From NCBI GenBank assembly GCA_947652605.1, contig OX393577.1:55452108-55516107 (forward strand): a stretch of DNA of 64,000 nt, in the 5' to 3' direction. The notes under the pieces are model-generated. The model did not search any database. It saw only the letters and a program-made list of their open reading frames with translations, and was not told where the DNA came from. Made by a program: the position numbers and the translations under genes. Source of the stretch: Elmis aenea (taxonomy: Eukaryota > Arthropoda > Insecta > Coleoptera > Elmidae). Every line of letters starts with the position of its first letter. Positions within the stretch are counted from its first letter, which is position 1. Of the stretch, positions 45,523 to 60,500 are shown in pieces.

Positions 45523-48500
45523 CTATTTATGCGCACTAAAACCAAATGCTGCGCCACCTTGTCCCCCACTACGATGGAAATGGACGTTTTGCCATTTGTT
45601 ATCTTTTTTGTGCCATACTCGACTTTCTTCCGACTGATGAGTGTGAGCCTGACCATGCCTATAAAAAATTATTAATGTAGTATACAACCAATCTCCAAAC
45701 TGTTTTTTATAGCAGAGTCCCAAATCACGATTTTGTTCAAAAACTTAATTTCATTTTAATTTGAGCAATTATTCTTCCATTCTATATTTTCAGAATTGCA
45801 AAAACTTGATTCTATTTTTTTGAAAGATCAAATCAAAAACAAAAGATATCTTTTTAAAATTCTATTGTTTTAGAATCCATTATGTTTTATTTGTCATAGT
45901 GAAAAACAAAAAGGGAAACTATTCTTTTTTAATTCTATTTTCCTTAATTTTTAGAATAAAAAAAGTTTAGTCTCGACACTTCTCTGTTAAAAATTGGAAT
46001 TGATTGTTAAGTTACACTTATACAACCAATATGTAATCCATCAAATAATATAAAACATAAAAATTGCAAATTGACATAATCTTAATCAACTTAAGTCATA
46101 ACACATTAATTTATAAAAAATATAGAAAATACTAACTTATCCATGTATTGTGTTAATCTCACGTACGCTATACAAGCTGCGTCTTCCCCCAGTAAGTGGA
46201 CATGAGGATTAAGTATCGTCGTGTTGACTGCTTTACAGTTCTTCCCCAATACTGTAAACAAAAATATTTTTTTTATTTTAAAAAGACAAATCTTAACACT
46301 TTGGCTTGTTGAGATCGCCGGCGACCCTTGAAAAGGTTTACTGCTGTGTCATGAGAAATTCGTTTGTTACTTAACGGCAGGATCACTATTTGTGTTTTTC
46401 ACTAATGTGGCTTGTGAATAAGGGTTTAAATTATATAAAACGGCACACTAGAAATCTCCATGCATCTGATTTTGATATGAATTTTACTGTGCTGTCATCT
46501 GAATGCAATTTTTTGCACTAATTAATTCCACCATTTGACGTTTACAGTGTTTCATTGCGACACATGGGATTTTTTTTTATATGTCTGCAGCCAATGTGTT
46601 AAAGTTAAAAATAATATAATACGGTAAAAAATAATTTTTCGTAACATTCCAATTTAACTAGAAATTATTTCCAATTTCTCTTCAAATTATTGTTACAAAT
46701 GGTGCATGACAACCAGGCATTTGGATTATCAAAAAAGCCGAAAAAAATCATCTACCAGGACCAGATTTAAGTCGAGTGAGGCCCAAAGCTACGCTTCTTT
46801 CGGGGCCCCTGTTGGAGTAAAACAAAATATCTTTTACTTGTCTTTAAAAAAATCTGTCCCGGTCACACTGAAAACTAAATTTTAAAAAATTCTTTTTAAC
46901 TTTTCTGACAGTAATTGTGAGGCCTGGGACAGCATATTGGTGAGGCGCCCTTCTAAACGAGAAGCCCTAAGCTAAAGCTAGTCTAGCTTATAGTGCAGGG
47001 GTGGCCAAGCTCCTTGATAGTACGAGCCATTTTTCAAAATTTGAAATTTTTCGCGAGCCGCAATTAAATACGTATTTAAAAGGTATGCAAAAAAGGTACA
47101 TCTTCCAAGTTTTTTTTAATAAACTCTCCCTCTCCATACGGGCATTTTGCACGAGCAATATTCCAGGCAATAACAAAACTGGCTTCAGCCACATTATTAG
47201 CTTGATTGTTAAAGGTCATCAAAATTGACTGTTGTTTATTTAAATTTGATTTTAAAGAAGCAAGTTTATCTGATCTTAATTTGGAATTTCGTGGATACTG
47301 ATTAGAAAACTGAGGATGATTGGTTTCATAATGTCGACGTAAATTGCTAGCTTTATAATTTTTGACCGTAGAATTACAAATAACAGATAATGCTTTTCCG
47401 TTATTGTCAATAAAAAAGAAATTCTCCTCCCACTCATTATTAAAACTTCTATTTTCTTGCTCGTATTTTCTTTTTTTATTTTCGTTCTCTGTTGTCATAT
47501 TTTTAAAAGAACTGGAAATAAATAAAGAAATTTAGAAAATACAAGTTTTGTGTTATTAAAACCGTAGCAAGAGTGATACAAATTGTGTCCTCCAGAGCAC
47601 AATGTCAACTGTCCGTTGCAATGAAAGTTTACATCGGTCTGGAGTCGGTCGATTACGGATGATTACGCCACTGTTTATGTTCGTTCGCGCAGTTTTCGAT
47701 GAGTCATATCATTCTTAACTTGCACGGAAATGAAATTTGTTACAACGTTGCACTTAGTCTTTCATATTTGTTGTCAGTAATTTAAAAGCCATTTTGAAAC
47801 ACATACGGAATGACAATAATTTTTTTAAATATAATAGCACAAAAATGAAAAGGGAACTCGGGTACATTTATCGAGAGCCACAAATAATTCTTCAAAGAGC
47901 CGCATGTGGCTCGCGAGCCGCAGGTTGGCCCCCCCTGTTATAGTGTAAATCCAGCACTGCCTTTTATGACCTAAATGATATCTAACAATTAAAAAAGTTG
48001 TATAGAACTGAAATACAGGATGACAATAAATATCCTGTATTTATTATTATTGATGTTTGATTACAATGTAGATTCATTATGGATGTTCAAATTCTATTAT
48101 TGACAACTTCTTTATCTCAATACACAATTCTAGCGAAGCTAATTAGATGTCCTTACGATCAATGATTACAGAAAAGTCACAATAAAATTTAAAGAGATTG
48201 TATTAAAAGTATGTAAAATATTTTCATTACATGAATACATGTGATATAACAAACTTTTTTACAGACAAATTTAATTAACTATAGTAAATGGAAAATGGCC
48301 ATTTTAAAACTTACCATTATCAAAATAAAACTTATGGAAATCCATTCCTTCTACTAAGTTCCCCATAGCCTCAGGTTCAAATGCAGTTAAGTGTGGATCA
48401 CAAATTTTTCTGTAGCAAAAACAATAAAATTCAATACTTCATCTCGCAATAGATAGCATTTTCAATTTTTTTAAATGAAAATCACTTACGTGTACGCTTC

Positions 48501-51500
48501 AAAATCTCCGGTATTGATGGCTTCTATAAGTTGCTCTGTCATCTTAATAATTTCTTGTCGTCGTGCTGCAGAAGAGACAGTTCATAGAAATTTGAAAATT
48601 AGGAATATATATATATACAGCAACTACACACCATTCTACTGGAAATTCTACAGACAGAAAATAGGACCAAGTACCACTGGTTTATAATTAGACAGTGCAA
48701 CAACAGACATGCAAGGAAACGAGTTTCGATAAAATAAAATTTTTGAAATTTGTATGATAAGGTTACACATTTTCAACAAGGTGTAGTTGGCTGTTTTTAA
48801 ATTTTACAAGGTCATTAGTAACACCAAATTTATGGTTATTCATATTACAACATTAAAAAAATACTGAAACACATTTTACAAAATGAATGATCTTATGTAC
48901 AATATTTAAATATAATACATTAGATTTTTTTTTTTAATAACAAAGCAACATGAAATTTAACATAAGCCTTAAAATATTAAATTTTAGTAAACCATTAATT
49001 TATAGAAATTGTTTGAAACTCCCTTTAATCTGTTGATAAATTATAAAAAATCCAGCATATCAATAAGTTTATTAACCGATCTGGCGATTACTCTACAGAA
49101 GATTAAAATGCACAAATTCATAACCATAGTAGAATAGCGGCAGCGTAAGATAGCAGCTTCTATTTAGCAATAAATATTAAGTAAATAGAGGAGCATTTGA
49201 TTAAAGTATTAGTTTAAAAAGCGTTAATTAATGTTAGTATAAATCAGCGAACTTAAGCAAGATAGATACGAAATAAGCCTACCTGAACCTTGCGAATTTG
49301 TGGATAGTTGTGAGCAGGGTTTTTCGGGACACACAATCCTTATTTCTACAACGGCAAATAAGCCAAGTTAGTTATAGCTTATTCGTAGCTTACATGTGAT
49401 CGCAGGTTTAGCACATACGATGTCTGTACTTAACATTGTAGGTCTATATTCATCAAATATAATGCGAATTGAGATGTCTATTACATATCAAAAGTGCAGT
49501 TAAACACGGTTGTTAACAGCAAAGCAAACAGTTATTAATAGAGTTTAAAAAGACAATTATACTAACTGCTGTAATTAACAATTAGGTAAATAAATCACTT
49601 CATGAAATATTATGAAGTGTTCTACAAAGTTGAAGTAGATTTACATGTACAAGCTTAGCAAATCTAATTTTCTGACTGTTTTAAGCAAACAATCTAGTTT
49701 GGTACGATTCAACAAAAATTGTAATTTACTAATAAAATTAACTTAAGGAGAAATTACTCGATTGCCTAAAAAGTTCATATGCTCGTTAAGTTAAAAAAAT
49801 AAATATTTAATTCAAAATAAAAATTCAATTAACTTTTGTCTATAATTGCCAATTTTGGAGTAACACAAAAAATCTTAGTTTTGAGATTTGCGATGACAAT
49901 TTTTATTCGTTAAGAGCTGTAATTATTATGTCCTTTTATTAATTAATATTATTACACCCCCACAATCTACAAAATTACTGTTTTATAAATTAAAAAATAT
50001 GTACTTTATCTTGAAAATGGAAAGTCAAACCAAAAAAACGCCAAAATAGTCACATGATAAACAATACTTTCTTCATACTAAATATGGCGAAAGTAAAAAC
50101 ATGAGATTGAACAAATTTATTTAAAAAAAAAAACAACCCTTGTTGGGCATGTAATGCCAATGAGCTAAATAATTTTATTATAATGGTGTATTACATCAGC
50201 ACGTACTAAAACTTATGCAAATTTATATCCCTCTGTAAGAAACAATATTTCATTAATTCTCTTCGTAGGGGTTTGTAGATCCTCGAGCATGAATTTTATG
50301 AGATATATTAAATTTTTTCTCAAAACTTAATTCTTTCCCTGCATAATAATTCAGATATGTATCAAATGTTTTATTTTATTAGTTAAACAAAGTCATTTAT
50401 TTACTTACAAAAAAATGAACTTTCTGGGCAACCTGTTTTTGCCAAAAAAAGTAAAAAATATTTAAACAATATAAATCACTACCAATCTCTTGTGGAATAT
50501 AACTAATTAAATTCACTAATGAAAAGGCATTTTCAGTTCCTTTTAACAAAATAGATACGAAATGCAATTGGTAAACAACAATTTAAAAATTTACGTTATA
50601 TCTATTTTGTAATACAAGTTCAAAATAAAATATACATTGCAAAAGCTGGCATAATTATATGTTTGGGAACCCTAACTATGAAATTGAATAGATATAAAAT
50701 AATATCATAACAGAAATGAACCTTCTCATAAGTAAATTTAATCAAGTAGGTATAAAACATCAAAACAAATGCTTACTAGCTTACAGTGTTACTATTCTAA
50801 ATCCCACTTATTTCATTATCTGACGGCACGTGAATTTACTACTTTTGTGCAAATCTGTTGCTCTTACCATTATTTTCAAGATCGATACATCTTGAACTCA
50901 TCAACAGGGAGTCATCGTCTGCATATACAAGAAGCAAACATGCCAAAATAACACTATCATGCGATTATTAAGGAAATAGTTCTCACACTTTTTATTTATG
51001 GAAAATTATCAACATCATCAATTAAAATTTACATAAAAGTATAAGAACTAGACTTGGATCTTTAAATTATGGTTGAGCAATTGAATTTATATTCTGCAAA
51101 AAGCTAATCATTCACCATAATTTAAAAAGTAACTAAATAAGTTTTTAAAATTTAATAACAATTACAATTAAAAAGTTTTCAACAAAAAAAAGTAAAGGAC
51201 GAATATAACATAATAATGTGCAGAACGTATAATGTTAAAACAGGAATATCTTCAAATATCTAATATGTTCTGTTCTCTTGCAATTTTAGCTTAAATTTTT
51301 AAAATTATTATCTGCAGAAAAAAAAGGTTCTTAAAAAATAATATCATAAGAACAGTGGACCTAGCCAAGTACAATGGGTGTGTGTGTGTGCGCGCACAAA
51401 TGTGTATAAATATGTGCAAGTATTATTCACTAAAAGTCCCCTCTAGACTGACTACGAATGTTTTTCTTACTTTAATATTGTTAAAAAAAAGTAAATGATT

Positions 51501-54500
51501 GAAAACGTATGTTAAAAATATATTTTAAAACAGCAATGCCCCTCAACAGCAGAAATGGCACCAAAAAAGCTTTAAAAATATAAATACGTTACAAACAATA
51601 TACAGGGTGTCCCCATTATACACCGCCAAAAAGTAGGTGCATATTCTTGAGTGAAAATGATGATCATTTGTCAAATATTTTGTTATCCGAAAATGCTTCC
51701 TTTCAAAGTTAGAGACCTCCAAAGTTGCAAGACAAAAAAATCAAAAAATCGATTACGTCCTAGCCGTTTAAGCTAGAGCTATCAAACTTGGCCGAAATGT
51801 GTAGGTGTTTCCCATTGACTTTGTGGGATAATTAGAAAGAAAACACGTAATTGGAAGTATGATTTACAGGCAGGTCATCCGCTTATCATCTTCAGAATTT
51901 TTTTCTCTGGTATAAAATAGAAAATGTCATTCGTCCATAAGAAAGTACGACTTAAGAGGAAAAAATTCGTCCCTCTTTGTTTTTTGCTGTAAACGTAGCC
52001 GTTTTCTAGAAAATTAGCGCTAAAGATGCATCGACAAACTCTGTTTATACACCTCAAATATTTTTTTTACTAAACTCAGTTGGCTAATGTCATGCTTGAC
52101 TTAAGGCTTGTTCATAACCTAACCTTTTTTTAAAAATGTCAGACACAAACTTGTATACTCTAAACCACGGTCTACTACACAGGTTAGGAAGCCTGTCAAA
52201 AAATCTGGAACTTTTCGACATAAATTTCCGCTAGACGGCGATTAAGTTTAAGAACCTATTTTAAACAAACCTGACTTAAAAATTCAATTAAAACATTTTT
52301 ATATACCTTATCTGATTGATTAAATTCGAATTTTTTAAGCGAAAGCTTATAAATCTCGCTGATTATGTCAAAATCTTGCGCACGAACCGGTTCTTAGACG
52401 TATCGCCATCTAGTGATCATTTATGGCGAATGGTTCTTAGACTTATCGCCTCTGTGGGATAATTTACGGAACTAGTTACCGGCCTCAGTCGGTTTTATAT
52501 GGGAGTTTCCCAACCTGTGTAGTAGACCGTGCTCTAAACGAATTAGCCGACATTCACTTAGTTTATTATGAACAAGCCTTAAGTCAAGCATGACATTAGC
52601 CAACTAAGTTTAGTAAAAAAAAAATATTTGAGGTGTATAAACAGAGTTTGTCGATGCATCTTTAGCGCTAATTTTCTCGAAAACGGCTACATTTACAGCA
52701 AAAAACAAAGAGGGACGAATTTTTTCCTCTTAAGTCGTACTGTCTTATGGACGAATGACGTTTTCTATTTTATCCCAGAGAACAAAATTCTGAAGATGGT
52801 AAGCGGATGACCTGCCTGTAAATCATACTTCCAATTACGTGTTTTCTTTCTAATTATCCCACAAAGTCAATGGGAAACACCTACACATTTCGGCCAAGTT
52901 TGATAGCTCTAGCTTAAACGGCTAGGACGTAATCGATTTTTTTCTTTCAACTTTGCAGGTCTCTAACTTTGAAAGGAAGCATTTTCGGATAACAAAATAT
53001 TTGACAAATGGTCATCATTTTCACTCAGGAATATGCACCTACTTTTTGGCGGTGTATAATGGGGATACCCTGTATAACATTATTAATATATATCATATGT
53101 CTTCATGAGAAAGAATTCTTCATTTCAGAGTGTTAAAAATCGTGTTTAGTGACACAATAAAAAAATTCTTAACAAGTTTTTGAAATATTTACCACACTAA
53201 GAAAGTTTACTGAGATTTTTTAAGCCTCCAACAAAACTATATTCACTTAAAAGTCAGAAGACTTATAATCTACAGTGTACATAAAATTTGAGGATGACCA
53301 ATTTCTAAACCGTACGAGATACAAAGTCAGTTAAATGAGTCAAATATAGAGCAATTTTAATATACTTTAAGGCAAAAAAATTTATTTTAGCTATGTAGTG
53401 AGACGCAGATGAATAACTTAAATTAGTGGACTAACAAATTGCAATTTTATTATAAGTTGTAGCTTTATTGTTCATCTCTGAATTAATGTTGACACCTAAA
53501 ATTGCAAAAAAACGTGCAAATTTTTTTTGTCGGAGTTTAATTATCAACAACAGCAAAGAAGTAAATTAAGACCATTATTTTAATTGCTTGTATGCATCTA
53601 GTAAGACAGGTTTAAACAAAATTAGAAGCAACATTTAAGGTTTGTTTAACCAACTTTGTATTTCCAACAGTATATAAGCTACCCATGTGTCTCAAATTTC
53701 AGATACATTGTTTAAAAAAATTATTATTTGCCATGAAAGTATAGTTTAAAAACAAAAATTTACCTGATCATGATTAACAACTGTAGAATTAAATATTATT
53801 TGTAACGTACAGAGGTTAATTAACAGTAAAACAGAAGGTACAAACCTGAATCATTTTTCTGCAGGAGATTATATTTAATAGTGGAATCAACCCATTTATC
53901 AACATCGTCAAGTTCATGCATAAGATCGCCTTCTAGAGCGAACGCACAAAGCATGCAGACAAAACGACATTGCGTAAAAATAAGATTAGTAAATAGTCAC
54001 AAACATCTCAGAAGAATTCAGCACAAAAATGCAATAAAGGCACAATTATATACAACAAATAATTCTATAGAATTGTTACAAAATATAAAAGCTTTGTTAA
54101 GAGAAACAGAAAAATTAAGTCAAACACATATTAATTATTTCGTTTATAAATACAATGCATCTATAGCACGATTATTAAAATATAATGGATGTTACAAATT
54201 TACTGGAAAGATAGATTGATGCATAGATACATTTCTTAGGTTAGTTAACACAACATTTATTAGAATTCACCACAAATCAAAAGCTATTGAGCATAACCCC
54301 TAACCTTGAACACTCTGTAATAAAGCTTGGCCTAAATTAATTGCACTGGACCTAGTATTGGTAGCAGTGACCGAACTAGAAGGTGAGCCCGATGTTACTG
54401 CAACTCTAGGAGATTGCGGCGGTGTGCTAGATCCTAATATTTAAAAATTTTAAGTCATAATATATAAAAGATTCTTATTGTATAAAAACAATAAAAAATA

Positions 54501-57500
54501 ATTTGTCAATATACGTATAAAACATATATTGTACAATATTGTTTTGTTTTTCTATTACTTTAACAAAATAATTTTAAATTGTCATAAAATTAACAACATG
54601 GAAAAGTATTCTTTTTAACCTTTTTTGAAAAAAAAAAAAATTCTTATATAAAAGTCAACCACATATGTAAATTCTTTGCTATTTTATAGTTAATAGTTAT
54701 AATTCTACCATTATGGTGATAAAGAGGTTGCTATTTTATAAAAAACCAAAAAGACAAAAATAATATGAAATATAGTTCGTTGAGTTACTAGAAAAAACCC
54801 TTTAAATCTTTTTTTTAGCCAAGGGAAAAATAACACATTCCCTACTTGAAGGAATGCACTGAAAGCATATTTTTGATTTATCGGCCAATTATTGACTTTC
54901 ACATTTGATTCTAAGGTCATATGATTTATGCACTCATAATTTGTGATTGATAAGACTCAATTTTGATTTTTTCTTAAAGAACTCTGTATTAGTTTCGAAA
55001 CTCTTGTCTCTTCATTAGTGGATATTAACTTTTTTAAAAATGATTTAATTTTAATTTTTAAATAAATAAGAAATCTACCAAAGTAGAGACAAGAGTCTTA
55101 AAAACTAGTAAAGATATTCTTCTCACAAATATGGTAATTAATTAAGTGAAATTAAAATTGTTACAAATATTTTTGAGCAGATTCCAAGTTTTACAATTTT
55201 TATACATGCTTTGCTTTGTTCCAATATTGACAGAAATCGTAGAATAATTTACTAAGAGTTAGGTACAACACTTACATTTTACAAGTTGCAAAAAAGCTAA
55301 GACAAAGTTAAACCATTAAAAAAAAAACTGGTGATTTTTGCACTGAGGTATGTATTCAAAATTGTATCTTTGTACACTTATATGTTAAATACATACTTTC
55401 TTGACGTTTTGTAGTTCCTAATATGGCAGCTATTGCTGCCATAGTATCGGCAAAGCAACCAATTTTGACGAAAAAATCCCCACTATGTATCACATAAATT
55501 TAAGGAATACCCGATACATTTACTGATCATTAAATATCCACATTAAACTGTCAAATATATAAAATAAAACATCTGCAGATGTACCCTGTTGCATATGGAA
55601 CAATTATAAATTTGGGTGCTAGCCAAATGTTCAAGTCTCTTGTTCAGATGCCAGAATTAACCAATGGGCTTCATGAAGTGGTATTTAATATAAATAAGAA
55701 CTTAAAAATTTAAAAATAGTCACAGTGGGGTGTATGATTCATTACTTCTTTGTTTCTGCCTTTTTTCCTTAGATCTAAACAGTTCTGATAAACAGAAACT
55801 GAAACTTGTTGATATAAACAGTAAACGAGGAAAATATATATAAACAGAAAACTTCTGCTTCGTCACCTATTTTTAGAAACAACAGCCGTGCAAAAAGAAA
55901 TATATAAACAAGCACATGCAATGACATTTATATAAAATGATACGGAATATATAATTAATTTAACTTCCACCAATAACGTAATAAATATCATCTATAAAGA
56001 AAGCGTCAAAATATACAGCAATTAGTATAACTTTTTAAATGCAAAAAGCAGATTTTGCAATGTCTGAAAAAGGAATCGATTAATAAAGGGATATATTATT
56101 ATAAAATGTAGCTTTTACGACAATTATAGTGAACTTGGTGAATAACTGGAAACTTTTACATGTGAATAAAGGTGTATTATTATAATTTTTGAGCACTGCA
56201 TCGTTGCAACATGCTTTTGGTATTATTTAAAAGCAGTTTTATGATACTCATGATTATGTAATTTTAAATACCAATCAATAACCAACTAAACGATGAAAGC
56301 AAGTCAAACCATATAATTAACAGTATTAAACTCTAGCAATAGCAAACTCTTTCAGTTAAAATGATTTGTTAGTTCAGGCATGTAAATAAATGGTAGAAAT
56401 TTTAGAAAATTCATTTAAGTTGGTAATAAATATTAAACTCATGATTATTTATGAAACCCAAGAAATTTTAAGATGCAATAAATAGAACTAACGAACCAAA
56501 CAGGTAATATTTATAAACAAAAATGTTGGTGCAGCAAAAAGAATTGAAATATTCCGAGATAAACTCCCATTTACATTAAAGAAATCATAAAATTAAATTA
56601 ATTACTCTCACAATACTAAAAATAAAAAAGTTAACTGATACTAATTCGCTTATATAAACACTGCGAAAAAATTTTGAGCTATATTTACGACAACCAAACG
56701 ATATTTTGAAAGCACAATAATAAACAATTTTACTTGAACCAGTAGCCAATCATTAAAAAATGTATTCAAAATAATTCTTAAAGCTTTTGATGATTATTGC
56801 GATTCTTTTGTATAATTTTGTAATGACAATGTTTTTGAAAACCTATAAATAGGTCCTACTGTAACTATACGAAATACTTAATTGATTTGATATGAAAGTG
56901 AAAGACCTCTTTCAAAATTAAACAAGAAATGCACGGTGTACCATGAAAGGAAGAATAAACAAAAGATAGTAAGCAGGGAATAAAAAATACCTGCATATGT
57001 AAGAAGATAAGTTTTTAATTCCTGTATGTCAATCAAAATTATTTATTAATTAAAACAATGGTAAACAGTTTTGTTATAAATCATTTTTAACTAACACATT
57101 TATCAATTAATAATTTATTTATGCATGTGCACTTTTAAGTAAAAACTTTTGAATAACTTAATTTAATATCACATATATTAAGGTTTTAATTACATGGTAA
57201 AGTTCTTAAGGACAAGTATTTTGAAGTCGTGTCATTGACTCATTACAAATAAAATGTAATAAAAAAAGAAAGTTGAGTTTTAGCATGATAAATGAAAAAT
57301 AATGAATAAGCAAACTACATTAACTAATAATTGCAAGTCAATAATGAGAAAATACCATTACATATCACATTTTAATATTAGATTGTTAGTTTATGTAATA
57401 GCCGAATACATGTTACAAACGATGCAGCGTTAATAAAGAAGGAAAGGGAATTACCTTCAGGATCTTTGGCAATAACAGTTGAGCTGCGGTCCACTCCCCC

Positions 57501-60500
57501 CTTCTTATCCTCTGAGCGAAGCCCAGAACACAAACACATTATCTATTACCGATACACAGTTTTATTTACTTTATATAGCTACAAGGATTTCAATTTTAAT
57601 CACTTTATATGTCACTTCAAATATGTTGTAAACAAAGTTTTAACATTTAAATGAATACAGTTGTACAAAATTATTTCACTAACATTAAAATACACAAGTT
57701 TCTTTTGTATGTAGCTTAAAAACGACCATTATCGAGTAATACGGCACCAAATAACAGCATGAAACAAATGTATAACTGTTTTTTTTTTATTAGCAACATT
57801 AAAACTTTAAAAGTGAAGCTGCGAGGGTGAATTTTAATTTGCATATTATGATTGAATTTACAAAATTATGTTTGTTAATGTGTTTAGACATCTAGTTTGC
57901 ATAAATAACTACTATTTAATCGCAACAATTATAATACCAACTATTATAAACAGGTAAGATTGCTTTGTTATATCTAAAAACTTGCTGAAACAATATATAA
58001 ATTATACTACCTAAAAATATGTAAGTACTACTCTCATTTTGATACAAATAGTAATTGAAATGATGAACCGAATATTATTATTATTATCACTATTATTGTT
58101 ATTATTATTATATTAGTACTTATTCTCATTCAGTAAACAAAAGAAAGTAGTTTAAATGTACCAAGGATTGTTATTGGTTCTTTACAAATGAATAAGTAGG
58201 TACTTACTTTCTTTTAGCAAACAGAAAAAGATTATTATTATTATGTCATTACAAATTAAAATATTTTTTTAAAATCATCTAGTAAAAAGGATTATTCAAT
58301 ACGTTAATAAAAAAAAATGAAACCTTCAGTTTTTATACATTAAATTTTTTTAACAAAAACAAGAGTAATTAATGTTTTTTGTAAACCAACTTTGCACATT
58401 TAAATGTATTTGTTTTTTTCTTACAACACTGAAGACAACATCGGCAAGCAATTACTATTGATCCCCATGTATACTAATGGATTTATCACATAATAAAATA
58501 AATATTTAGTCGCTTAATCTAACATGAATTTTAATGTTAGTTTAATATTAAATTAGTGCACGGGATGATGTGCAACTTTATTTTATTAGTGCGATGAACA
58601 CAAATGGGGTTATTAACAAAACTGATGAAAAATGCAATAGCATGCAAAAGCGTTTGGCAATTTACAGTCGCTAATATATTTGATTAGACGACGTCTTCTG
58701 GAGATGTCGTCTAAATATCGCCAATTTGTTTTTAAATAAACCAGTGGTATGTAGGTGAATGATTTTACATGATAGTGGGTGCAATATATTTGACGTTAAC
58801 CTTTATAATGTCATATAATTATGACTGAATTACGTCAAATATTGCCACGGACTAACGATAATGAGAATATGGTACAATGAATGATTTGAAATTAATTTTA
58901 ACTTCCTACCTTTTATATCATCGTCTTCCAATGTTGTTGAACTGTCCGTTGACTCTTTCACTTGAGATCCATCGCCCTTCTTCACAATTATGCTTCGACC
59001 TGCAAGAATATCTCGAATTTATAAAACCATTAAAAAATTATCCATAGCACTCCAAAAAAATTTTAGTGTTCTTAGTAAAATATAAATATGATTTTTAAAT
59101 ACATATTTTTAAACATATATTTTAGTTTCTTGTACTACTTTATATACCTCCACGTATATTTTTAAAATACAAATTTTACACATAGAATTTCAAATATGTA
59201 ATATAAACAAGCCTAAATACTATTAAAACATGTCAAATTTTAATGGAGATGTCAAGACAACATAATTAAAAAAACACTTAACGTTTAGTATGTTAGGCAA
59301 GTGTGAGTGAAGTAAAATCGTGAAAAACAGACGTCAAAACAATTTTAAAAGGTGACTAATGGTAGGTAATCAATAAAAAAAAGCATGCATGAAGCACACA
59401 GCCACACTCAATAATATTACGTAACCTCCCTTTAGCAAAAATTGGAGTAAACAAAAGTCTTCAAAACTTTATTGTTAATACTTCGTTTGCTAAATGGTTC
59501 CACAAAAAACACAACGAACAAATTAGGCATATCAATTGTTTTAAACAAATAACACAATCAGATTTTCAAAATTTTTTAATGTTTTTAAATGAATTAAAAA
59601 ATCACGTTTAACAAATTTGCAATACTCTTGAAATTTTATTTCTGTAACTATGTTTATTATAAATTTAAAAAAAATGAAATTCAATTCAATGCGATATATT
59701 TGGACATGAATGAATGTTCAGATGAATTGTTAATTGGTTATTTTTTTGGTAAAAATTAGTACACCAAAAACATTTTAAAATAAAAGTTTTCACAAGTCGG
59801 TGATTCTTAAAATTTCGAAATTTAAAAATAATTTAAAAACTAAAACATTTTAAGTAATAAACGAGTTTCGCAACCTTTTATTTTGTAAGGGCACATTGAA
59901 TATTAAAGGTAAACCTAATGAATTGCAGAATATTATCATAACTTGTTCTCAGTATAAAAAATTGAAGTGATGCACATTTTAGTGCCACAAAATATTTCTA
60001 AAAGAATTAATAAAATACTTTTTTTTAACATCTAGGAACCACACACTTAATCACTTACACTCAAATACAACAAGATTTTATAAAAACAACTAAAATCTTA
60101 TAGCAGATTTAATTTATTAACCAAGAGTTTCAGAAATATCGTTCCAGTACATATCTCAATAAATAATACTGTTACATATTTCACATGGTACTTTGATATA
60201 AACTATTTTTGTTTAATCGAATGTATCACATAATTTTATTTCTGTATTTACATACCCATTATATTTTTCTTATTAATAATGATAAGGCGTTTTCTCCTGT
60301 TTAAAATTTTGATAACTGTTTTTAAAAATTGCATTAACATTATCATTTAAAATAATTTTGTTGCTATATTATATAAAACCGAATATAACAGTCTTAAAAT
60401 AATTTACTTTTAGTATAAAATTTACAATTATCAAGATATACGCTGGACAATATAAATGTGACACATAATATACAGAGTGTGTCAGCGATCATTAACAAAT

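Larger units (their letters stand above)
46756..47959. mobile_element. Possible older element around the hAT insertion
   Basis: CAGGACCAGATTTAAGT at the left and, mirrored, CAGTGCTGGATTTACAC at the right are similar ends. The hAT copy 46996-47937 sits just inside the right end. No flank duplication was found, so this is tentative. Confidence 0.3.

Noticed and set aside
51875..52810. Two almost identical 60-residue peptides, one on each strand
   Set aside because: They are mirror readings of the two arms of foldback 51603-53072, not genes.
53881..54219. 112-codon plus-strand open frame
   Set aside because: Antisense to the candidate CaMKII exon 53846-53932 and intron; composition is not protein-like.
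55396..55434. Possible 39-nt phase-1 CaMKII exon on the minus strand
   Set aside because: The donor GTATGT is fair, but the acceptor lacks a pyrimidine tract and the peptide shows no resemblance to CaMKII linkers.
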